Positions 15,715 through 22,268 of a stretch of 43,436 nucleotides of DNA are shown here, in pieces (position 1 is the stretch's first letter; each line of letters starts with the position of its first letter). A program made the translations under genes and the position numbers. The stretch comes from CAZTDD01 sp964612675 (GTDB taxonomy: Bacteria > Hinthialibacterota > Hinthialibacteria > Hinthialibacterales > JAKPRU01): contig CAZTDD010000049.1 of NCBI GenBank assembly GCA_964612675.1, positions 1 to 43,436 on the forward strand, read 5' to 3'. The notes under the pieces are model-generated. The model was not told the DNA's origin, did not search any database, and saw nothing but the letters and a program-made list of their open reading frames with translations.

Positions 15715-16415
15715 AGCGGGACCCCCTTTTCAATCGTCACGTTTTCCGACAGACCCTCGATGGTACCTCGGATCCGCATTCGAAGAGTCCCATCCGGTCC
15801 GACAGATGCCGAAAAGGAGGAAACCCCCGCACAGTGTATTGATGCCGCCCCCTCCTGGCCTGCCTGACGAATGATCTGATTCCCTTCAAGGGTGTAACGA
15901 ATTTGACGGCCCACGACCCAATACTGAGGCGGCAATCGATCATTGAGACCACTTGCCTCGATGGTCCGTTCCTCCTGATCGACTGAGCTGATCTGGAACA
16001 TGTCGGGCTCCGAGTCGAAGGGGCGAAATACGAGTACCATGCCGGACTGTATGGAGGAAAACTGAGGATTATTCCGATCGACAAGTCGACCGTTTAAAAT
16101 CGCATTTGCGGAACCGGTGGCCCGGATCTTTCGGAACTGAATGGAGGTCGGTGAATTCTGTACAAGCAAGCTGGAGGGCAACGCGCTGCTGACCTCCCGG
16201 GCAATCTGCTCAAGAGCGACGTCAAAACGAGAGACCGCCAAGGTTTCAGACCGGCCCGCGATGTATGTATCTCCGAGTTGAACCAAAAAGAAGGCAGCCC
16301 CGAGACCAATCACCCCGATCACGGTGATGCTCACAACCATCTCGATCAAAGTCATCCCTGTAGTCAGACGTTTGCGAGAAGCAGGTTCAGTTCGATTGTG
16401 TGGATATTTCTCCAT
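15711..16415 (-). CDS. GspJ-like prepilin-type minor pseudopilin
   Basis: The 234-residue protein has a class III leader ending KRLTTG followed by MTLIEMVVSITVIGVIGLGAAFFLV, with the conserved Glu at +5 of the mature form. The remainder alternates strands and ends with a typical globular minor-pilin domain. Position and length fit GspJ, PilW or a similar minor pilin. No good ribosome binding site precedes the ATG at 16415. The start lies inside the upstream GspI-like gene (52-base overlap), which points to translational coupling. It should be cleaved by a prepilin peptidase encoded elsewhere. Confidence 0.85.
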   Translation of the reverse strand: MEKYPHNRTEPASRKRLTTGMTLIEMVVSITVIGVIGLGAAFFLVQLGDTYIAGRSETLAVSRFDVALEQIAREVSSALPSSLLVQNSPTSIQFRKIRATGSANAILNGRLVDRNNPQFSSIQSGMVLVFRPFDSEPDMFQISSVDQEERTIEASGLNDRLPPQYWVVGRQIRYTLEGNQIIRQAGQEGAASIHCAGVSSFSASVGPDGTLRMRIRGTIEGLSENVTIEKGVPL

Positions 16416-16942
16416 TGAACATTCACCCGAATCCGTTTCAAATCCGTCGGGCCTTCGACGGCGGCCAAACTCTCATGATCGACGAAATCAACATCGATGC
16501 GAACAGAGAATGGGTCGTATTGGGTACCGATTGCCAGCCCGTCTTTTGTTGTGTGATTTCCGGCTACAAAGAATCCGTCGTAATCGTCGCAGTCGTCAAA
16601 ATTTTCACGGTTCTGTTCCTCCGCACCAATGGCCGCCCGCGCAGTAGGAATAGCGCCGGTCCAAGTATTCAAGCGATACGATAATTCATCCCAGCGGCGG
16701 GTCGCGATGATTTCATCCATGTACAGCTCACCCAGCCGGGTCGCGCGGTCCAACTCGCCTGCATAGGCGAGCTGTTGATTTCCTTGAACGATCACGAATG
16801 TCGCCAGAACACCGAGCACCGCTAGAACCGTCAAAGCAACGATGGTCTCGATTAAGGTAAAACCGGCAGACGGTGTTTTCTTTTTGTTCATAACTGACAA
16901 TACAACCCGTTCTGAATTCAACATTGGGAGCTGTTGCTTCAT
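16364..16942 (-). CDS. GspI-like prepilin-type minor pseudopilin
   Basis: The protein carries a class III prepilin leader ending KKKTPSAG with mature FTLIETIVALTVLAVLGVLATFVIV (Glu at +5). The soluble part contains an acidic DDCDDYDGFF stretch and ends RVNVQWRNIHTIELNLLLANV. It resembles GspI/PilV. The ATG at 16942 overlaps the TGA of the upstream GspH-like gene by one base; a shorter product from ATG 16891 (MNKKKTPSAG) would give a more typical leader length, but I see no ribosome binding site there. Confidence 0.85.
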   Translation of the reverse strand: MKQQLPMLNSERVVLSVMNKKKTPSAGFTLIETIVALTVLAVLGVLATFVIVQGNQQLAYAGELDRATRLGELYMDEIIATRRWDELSYRLNTWTGAIPTARAAIGAEEQNRENFDDCDDYDGFFVAGNHTTKDGLAIGTQYDPFSVRIDVDFVDHESLAAVEGPTDLKRIRVNVQWRNIHTIELNLLLANV

Positions 16943-17439
16943 CAATGCACAAAACCGGTGGTCGGCTCGATGGTAAGGCTTTCGCTGTCGCTCCCGACTT
17001 GAAGTGTAATGGTGTGGCGACCACTGAGTAGCCCACTACCGCTTCGCGGCCTGCCGTACCAATCGAAAAGAATCACGTTACCTTCGAGATCCGTGCTGAG
17101 GCTGTCCACGTCCATATCGACCTGAACGGGGTTTCCCGCGAATGGATCCGCCTGGGAATCCGACCTCTGTACTGAGATTCCTGTGTACCGTTTATTTGGG
17201 ATATCAAATCGAATACCGACGTACTGGCGCGACGCCATCGCCATCTGTTTGGTTTGAAGCAGGTGCGCCTCCAGCAACGCCGCCGTTCCGGCCGCCTGCG
17301 AGCTGCCAAGATCGGAGCGAAGAGCAACCATTCCGACAAGAAGTGTCAGCATCGTGATCATCACGATCACCTCGATCAGCGTGGCACCGTTCTCATGGCG
17401 TTGCGATGATTTCCATTCAAAGATGGTGGTACGTCTACG
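16942..17439 (-). CDS. GspH-like prepilin with lost or displaced start region
   Basis: The recognisable pilin starts at about 17415 with SSQRHENGATLIEVIVMITMLTLLVGMVALRSDLG, a class III signal where ATLIEV replaces FTLIE (Glu at +5 kept). It continues into a GspH-like domain (LLEAHLLQTKQMAMASRQYVGIRFDIPNKRY.., then VILFDWYGRPRSG..). No ATG, GTG or TTG lies in frame between 17386 and about 18160; the frame runs open upstream through palindromic repeats to an ATG at 18195 that overlaps the end of the 661-residue gene. The 17439 boundary given here is only where repeat-derived sequence begins. The gene may be translated as a long N-terminally extended protein, from a rare start such as ATC/ATT, or be inactive. 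Confidence 0.65.
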   Translation of the reverse strand, partial: RRRTTIFEWKSSQRHENGATLIEVIVMITMLTLLVGMVALRSDLGSSQAAGTAALLEAHLLQTKQMAMASRQYVGIRFDIPNKRYTGISVQRSDSQADPFAGNPVQVDMDVDSLSTDLEGNVILFDWYGRPRSGSGLLSGRHTITLQVGSDSESLTIEPTTGFVH

Positions 17440-17443
17440 ATGA

Positions 17444-18130
17444 TCAACCCCCTCTGTATCTTCCCCAATCTTTGACGGTGCGGTAACGAGTCGCCTGGGT
17501 GGAAGAAGAGCTTTCAACCCCCTCTGTATCTCCCCCAATCTTTGGGGGAGACAAACGAACCGAGGCGCTTTCTCTTTTTCCTCCCCCGAAGATCGGGGGA
17601 GGTTAGGAGGGGGTTGAGATCTCTTTCGCTCACTTTTTGACGGTTCGTCAATCTTTGACGCGGTCGCAAAAAGTGACCGGAGCACAAGACGGAACCATTC
17701 CAACCCCCTCTGAATCTCCCCCAGGCTTGGGCGAGAAGAGGCTACAGACACGCTTGTTTCTTTTCCTCCCCCGAGACCGGGGGAGGTGTAGGAGGGGGTT
17801 GAAGAACCGTATTCCTGACTTTTTGCGACGGCGTCAATCTTCGGGGGAGACGACCGAAAACGAACACAGGTTAGACCTGATCCAGCCTCTCCCCGACCTG
17901 ATCCGGTCTCTCTCCAACCTGATCCGGTCTTTTCCCTTTGCCTCCCCCGAAGATCGGGGGAGGTTAGGAGGGGGTTGAGATTTGTTTCGACCACTTTTTG
18001 CCGCACCGTCAAAGTCGGGAGAGATGCACAAGGAGTCGAAAACACGAAACTTATCAACCCCACCCGAACCCTCCTCCGACTGTGGCCACGCAAGCGTGTC
18101 CTTCTTGGGGAGGGACACAGAAGGGAGTTC
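17444..18130. repeat. Cluster of composite palindromic repeat elements
   Basis: Two nearly complete copies of a ~103-bp element are seen at 17514-17617 and 17701-17802. Each starts (T)CAACCCCCTC, has an inner CTCCCCC hairpin, then a CCTCCCCCGA..CGGGGGAGG hairpin, and ends GAGGGGGTTGA, so the ends are inverted repeats. A right-half copy ends at 17978, a left-half copy starts at 17444, and a degenerate copy starts near 18048. Between copies recurs a second motif, CACTTTTTG(C)CG..GTCAA(A), with an inverted pair CACTTTTTG 17631-17639 / CAAAAAGTG 17667-17675. Three 21-bp units sharing CCTGATCC lie at 17874-17936. No gene of its own is evident. Confidence 0.85.
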
Positions 18131-18178
18131 CGACACAGCCTGTCCGCTCGGGGATGAGAAGGCATCATCTGCGAAAAA

Positions 18179-20164
18179 TCACCGTTGCGAATCATAAAGC
18201 ACCCTATCGCGTCTAGGACGGCCTGCGGCCCCACGAGAATTGTTCGGTGGCTGAACAATCCATCGTCCGGAAATGGACGGTAGAAAAGACAGCGAGGAAG
18301 ATTCCGACAGATCTACATCAAAAAGAACTCGATTTGTAATTGAACCGGCAACAACGCGAAGAGGATCCGTTCCACCGCGAATCCGACCACTGAAAAAGCG
18401 CTGCGGTTGACCCGCAATTTCTACTGTTCCCGAACCGGACTGATTCTGAACCGCCAGATCGCTCGGTGACAAAACAAGAGACTCTTCATCGACAGTCGTT
18501 CGCCATCCGGAGTCGGTATAGTGTTCGATATCGGCTCCGATTTTCATGTAATCTCCGGCAACGAGAGACCGATCCCAGAAGCGAATCCGCCCCCAGCGGA
18601 AAGTGATGTCTTCCGTGACTGCCTCGCCTTCCACACCATCCAGGTCTTGGATCGAGAACCGTATCGGCAGTGTGACAGGATCGTGACGGGAATCGAAGAC
18701 AAAGGAGATGTCATCGAAAAACATCTGTGAGAAACCGTGCTCGAACGGCGGTGAGACAGGCGTGACGGTCAAGTGACCAGGTGGCGTTCCTACAGACTCC
18801 AGCGATATGGACAAGGAACCTGTGGTCACTCTCGCCAATCCCGCATGGTAGTTGCGGGTCAGTTGCGGCGGGTTCAAAGCATTCTGAGCGCGAATTGTAA
18901 CCGTTGCGGAAATCGGTTGACCGGAATACAGAAAAGGACTGTCCGGGTTTCGATCGATCTCGGGTTGTTCAACGTCGACATCGAAGTGGTGAGGGATGAA
19001 TCGTCCCATCTGTTCCAACCCACCCCAGATCTGCGAACCCAAGTATTGGGAGTCATGAACAACAACATTCAGAATCCCGACATCCGAGAATACGACGTTC
19101 GTTAAGACGCAGGCTCCCTGTTCGAATAATCCCCGCGGAAGAGGCGAAACGGGATTTCCATTCGGGTAAAGGAATCGCCCGTGAGGCGAATCGGGGGGCA
19201 TCACCATTTCGGCAAGTATCTCAATTCCGTCCCCGGGTGCGCCTCCACCGCCTTCTTGCTCGTCATCGCCACCGTTTTCCTCATCGTCGTCTCCATTGTG
19301 GCCCTGTCCCTGACCATGCTGATGACCTTGACCGTGTTGATGCTGGTGTCCACGTCCGCGGCCACGGCCGCGCCCCGGTCCGTTATCATCGTCCTCCTCG
19401 TCGTCGTCATCATCTTCATCATCATCGTCTTCGTCTTCGTCGCCCCCGCCTTGATCGCCGCCCCCCCCCGGACCGAGTTCGACGTTATCGTCATAGGGAT
19501 AGTTGAGAGTGAGATGTCCATTGGTGTTCACTGCGAAGAGCCCCAAGGTAAAAGGAGAGCCGGCGGGATGGGTCCACTGTGCGTGCAGAGGCTGAGCGCC
19601 GTGTACAACAGGCGCCGTGGTCTGAACAAGAAAGCGATCAGGCCGTAGGATGGCTACCCGGCTTTCCGCTTCGACGGTTTGGGTGTCCTGCGGTCCGGAA
19701 AGGTGAATTGTCGCCTCGCCGGTCAGTCGAATGGCTCCGCATTCAACATATCTGGCATTTCGGATCATCGCCACGCCCTGATGGATTTGGTGATTTGCCT
19801 GCAGGATATTGACGGGAGCCGGTTTGGCGGGCGGATTAATCGGATTGACGTAGCTATTCAGAGACCAGCTGAATCGAAAGCCCCCCCGGCGATTGACGCG
19901 CCTTCGATCCTCGTCGGTTACCACAATGGCAATATCAAAATGACCGGCTGCAATTGCCCGGAGCGGCCCGATGTCCACGGGCAGAGTTTCTCCCACTTCG
20001 GGTAGTCCCATCTGACCGGGAACGATAAAAACGCGGAGGTCTTCTTCCTCCGGAGGTTGAGGAGGACCATGTCGAGCGTGCGTTTGTTCGATTGTTGCCG
20101 GGAAGAAGTCCAGCCCCAGAAAGACAAGGATGGTTAACGCGAATAGATGAAGTGTTTTGACCAC
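18179..20164 (-). CDS. Exported 661-residue protein with acidic and His/Gly-rich segment, pilus operon
   Basis: The protein has a signal peptide (residues 1 to about 29, VKTLHLFALTILVFLGLDFFPA). A domain of ~200 residues follows, with repeated beta strands. Residues 231-313 are low complexity: an Asp/Glu run at about 242-260, then Gly-Arg repeats, then a His/Gln/Gly stretch at 273-289, then more acidic and Gly-rich sequence. After this comes a large beta-rich C-terminal region (NVVFSDVGILNVVVHDSQYLG; PISATVTIRAQNAL). It starts with GTG 59 bases downstream of the major pilin and hence should be exported by, or be part of, the pilus or pseudopilus. I recognise no family. It may be a pilus-associated adhesin or surface protein that binds cations, but that is inference. 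Confidence 0.75.
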   Translation of the reverse strand: MVKTLHLFALTILVFLGLDFFPATIEQTHARHGPPQPPEEEDLRVFIVPGQMGLPEVGETLPVDIGPLRAIAAGHFDIAIVVTDEDRRRVNRRGGFRFSWSLNSYVNPINPPAKPAPVNILQANHQIHQGVAMIRNARYVECGAIRLTGEATIHLSGPQDTQTVEAESRVAILRPDRFLVQTTAPVVHGAQPLHAQWTHPAGSPFTLGLFAVNTNGHLTLNYPYDDNVELGPGGGGDQGGGDEDEDDDDEDDDDDEEDDDNGPGRGRGRGRGHQHQHGQGHQHGQGQGHNGDDDEENGGDDEQEGGGGAPGDGIEILAEMVMPPDSPHGRFLYPNGNPVSPLPRGLFEQGACVLTNVVFSDVGILNVVVHDSQYLGSQIWGGLEQMGRFIPHHFDVDVEQPEIDRNPDSPFLYSGQPISATVTIRAQNALNPPQLTRNYHAGLARVTTGSLSISLESVGTPPGHLTVTPVSPPFEHGFSQMFFDDISFVFDSRHDPVTLPIRFSIQDLDGVEGEAVTEDITFRWGRIRFWDRSLVAGDYMKIGADIEHYTDSGWRTTVDEESLVLSPSDLAVQNQSGSGTVEIAGQPQRFFSGRIRGGTDPLRVVAGSITNRVLFDVDLSESSSLSFLPSISGRWIVQPPNNSRGAAGRPRRDRVLYDSQR

Positions 20165-20173
20165 GATGAAACA

Positions 20174-20210
20174 GAGAGTCGCGGTCCGGCTCCGCCGAAC
20201 CGCGACTCTC
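20174..20210 (-). terminator. Strong hairpin after the major pilin gene
   Basis: A perfect 12-bp stem (GAGAGTCGCGGT 20174-20185 with ACCGCGACTCTC 20199-20210) has an inner CGGC/GCCG extension. It lies 13 bases after the pilin stop codon and 10 bases before the GTG of the next gene. No long T-run follows on the minus strand (TGTTTCATCG), so it may work as a partial terminator or RNA-stabilising hairpin that keeps pilin mRNA above the downstream genes. Confidence 0.65.
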
Positions 20211-20222
20211 GTCCTGCCCTTC

Positions 20223-20636
20223 TTATGAACTGCTGACAGACAAAGTAGCTCGGGACGTTGTCGTTTCTGGAGTAATCGTTACCACCCGGCCGTCCTGGAG
20301 TACAACATTCGTTGCAGCATCGCCCTGGGTAACATTGTCCGGATAACCGCCATCGAGATATCCGCCGAGTGTGTCGTAATCCACGATGTACTTCTTCATC
20401 GTTTCCGTACCCGACGCGCTCAATCCTTCTGCACGGTGCTTGGCGAATGCGAGAGCCGTCGCCGACTGCATCGCAGTCAACGTGCCGTCCGCCGCCGCTT
20501 TCTTCGCCTCCGATGACAAATCGATGAACTTCGGGATCGCGATAGCCGCCAAAATGCCGATAATGGCTATCACCGCGATGATCTCGATAAGTGTGAATCC
20601 TTCCTGGCCCTTCTTTCTCTTCTGAATCCTGTACAT
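20223..20636 (-). CDS. Major type IV pilin / GspG-like pseudopilin
   Basis: The 137-residue protein has a short basic leader (MYRIQKRKKGQEG) cleaved before Phe14, then FTLIEIIAVIAIIGILAAIAIPKFIDLSSEAKKAA with Glu at +5 and the Pro of the pilin kink. This is the conserved N-terminal helix of type IVa pilins and GspG. The globular part is small (about 90 residues) with no disulfide cysteines. It is the only major-pilin candidate here and has its own promoter (sigma-54 type at 20732-20747), a strong ribosome binding site (GAGGAGG) and a downstream hairpin, all as expected for an abundant structural protein. Confidence 0.95.
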   Translation of the reverse strand: MYRIQKRKKGQEGFTLIEIIAVIAIIGILAAIAIPKFIDLSSEAKKAAADGTLTAMQSATALAFAKHRAEGLSASGTETMKKYIVDYDTLGGYLDGGYPDNVTQGDAATNVVLQDGRVVTITPETTTSRATLSVSSS

Positions 20637-20731
20637 TACTGTTTCCTCCTCTAAAGGTGTCCTTTGTGTATGGTGAGAAGAAGCTGTTCTGCTTTGCTTG
20701 CTCCCCTCTCCCTACTCTCGCCTCCCTCTTC

Positions 20732-20747
20732 TGCAATTGAAATGCCA
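20732..20747 (-). promoter_or_regulatory. Sigma-54 (RpoN) type promoter of the major pilin gene
   Basis: On the minus strand the sequence TGGCATTTCAATTGCA matches the sigma-54 consensus TGGCAC.N5.TTGCA with GG and GC separated by exactly 10 bases (GG at 20746-20745, GC at 20734-20733). Transcription would begin near 20721, leaving an 85-base leader before the pilin ATG at 20636. The remainder of the 388-base gap (20637-21024) has no other gene; short reading frames there have no ribosome binding site or homologous motif. Pilin genes are often RpoN-controlled through a PilR-type activator; none is in the window. Confidence 0.75.
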
Positions 20748-21024
20748 ATCATCGGACTATACGAGGAGATGGGAAAACATTTCCCTACTCCTAGGGACAA
20801 TAGGATGCCTTCCGTTCAATCCTCGAAAGCGCACCCTTACAGACTTCCGGTTTATCGATTTCACCCTCTACGGCAGAAGACAAAAACAGCAGATGGGTAA
20901 TTTCTTCAATGTGAGTCGGGAAGATCCTTCTCACGGGAACGGAATCACGCAACAAAAATGTAAGATCAATCTTGCCGGTATTATCTCAAGCTGAGACGGA
21001 AATACAAGGATATGTCTCAAATTG

Positions 21025-22245
21025 TCACCGAATAACTTTGATCAAGTCCCACATGGGGAGGAAGATTGCCAACGCGAAAAAGACCACCACCCCGCCAATG
21101 CCCAGAATCAGGATGGGCTCGATCATGCTGTTGAGCCGCTTGAGAACTGCTGCGGTTTCTCGTTCGTACATCTGCGAGATTTTGTCGAGACTTTGATCGA
21201 GAGTGCCCGCTCTCTCCCCCAAAACGATCAACTGCCGGGCGGCTTTCGGAAATAGGGGAATATCCTGGAGGGCGCGCCCGAGCGATTCGCCGCGCTCCAG
21301 CTGTTCGCGAATTCTCAGGAACGCGGAAGAGAGAAGCCGATTTCGAGTAATTCCGGAAGCGAGTTGAAACACGCTGAGGATATCCACTCCACTTTCGATC
21401 AGCAAAGACAGAATCTTGAACGAACGGCTCATCTCGATTTTGAGTTGCATAGCCCCCCAGATCGGAATTCGGGTGCGGAAGCGATCCAAATGATGGGAGA
21501 CTTCGCGACTCGACTGGAGTAGTTGAAATACGACATAAGCAAGAAGCAAGAGGAAAAGGACCAGCGGCCAGTAGACTTTCACAAGCCCTCCTGCGGCGAT
21601 GAGTCCTCGGGTGACCAAAGGCAATTCGACGTTTGCCTTGGCGAAGAGCGTCGCGAATCGGGGCACAACAAAGGCAAGCAACAAAGCCGATGCGAATAAT
21701 AGAATACCGATGACAATCTTCGGATAACGTGTAGCTTCCTTGAATCGGCGACGAACCTGCAGATCGAATTCGATGGTTTGGGACAAGCGAATAAGCACCT
21801 GTACGAGTTTACCGGAGTGCTCCCCCGCACGTACAACTTGAATGCAAGTCTGATCGAAGACAGAGGGTGCGGCGGCCATCGCCTCGTGGAGCGTCGATCC
21901 GTTTTCGACCCTGCGACAAACCGCCTTCATGGCTTCGCGCACACGTAGATTCGACTCCTGTTCAGAGATGCTGCGAAGCACATCGACAATGGGAATCCCC
22001 GCATCCAAGAGAGTGGCGAGATGATCGAAAAGGTCGGCGAGACGCTGGCGTGGAATGGGCAGATAACGAGCGATGACCGCCTCGACAGTTGGAGCCGCTT
22101 TTTTCTCGCCAAGACGAGATATCCGTATTGGATGCAGGTTACGTGCAGAAAGGCGGTCCAGGATCTCGGACTGGTTTTCCGCTCGTTCCTGTCCGGAAAC
22201 GATTTTTCCGGTGTCGCTGCACGCTCGGTATCGAAAAACGTCCAC
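21025..22245 (-). CDS. pilC: Inner-membrane platform protein PilC/GspF
   Basis: The 406-residue protein has the GspF/PilC layout. An N-terminal segment (FRYRACSDTGKIVSGQERA) is followed by a first T2SSF domain (residues ~68-190) with FDHLATLLDAGIPIVDVLRSI and QVVRAGEHSGKL. Membrane helices follow near 175-195 and 220-245, then a second T2SSF repeat with SFKILSLLIESGVDILSVFQLA and LIVLGERAGTLDQSLDKIS, and a last helix (PILILGIGGVVVFFALAIFLPM). It connects the ATPase to the pilus in the inner membrane. It starts with GTG at 22245 after GGTGGAG, 23 bases after the ATPase stop. The gene name is used in the broad type IV pilus/T2SS sense. Confidence 0.93.
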   Translation of the reverse strand: MDVFRYRACSDTGKIVSGQERAENQSEILDRLSARNLHPIRISRLGEKKAAPTVEAVIARYLPIPRQRLADLFDHLATLLDAGIPIVDVLRSISEQESNLRVREAMKAVCRRVENGSTLHEAMAAAPSVFDQTCIQVVRAGEHSGKLVQVLIRLSQTIEFDLQVRRRFKEATRYPKIVIGILLFASALLLAFVVPRFATLFAKANVELPLVTRGLIAAGGLVKVYWPLVLFLLLLAYVVFQLLQSSREVSHHLDRFRTRIPIWGAMQLKIEMSRSFKILSLLIESGVDILSVFQLASGITRNRLLSSAFLRIREQLERGESLGRALQDIPLFPKAARQLIVLGERAGTLDQSLDKISQMYERETAAVLKRLNSMIEPILILGIGGVVVFFALAIFLPMWDLIKVIR

Positions 22246-22268
22246 GAATCCACTCCACCGAATTGCCG

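Noticed and set aside
19181..19648. Hydrophobic Val/Ile-rich frame on the plus strand
   Set aside because: It is the complement of the Asp/Glu-rich segment of the exported protein; GAT/GAC codons read as ATC/GTC backwards.
20664..20994. Short plus-strand frames in the gap between pilC and the pilin
   Set aside because: They cover the pilin promoter region, lack ribosome binding sites and have no recognisable product.
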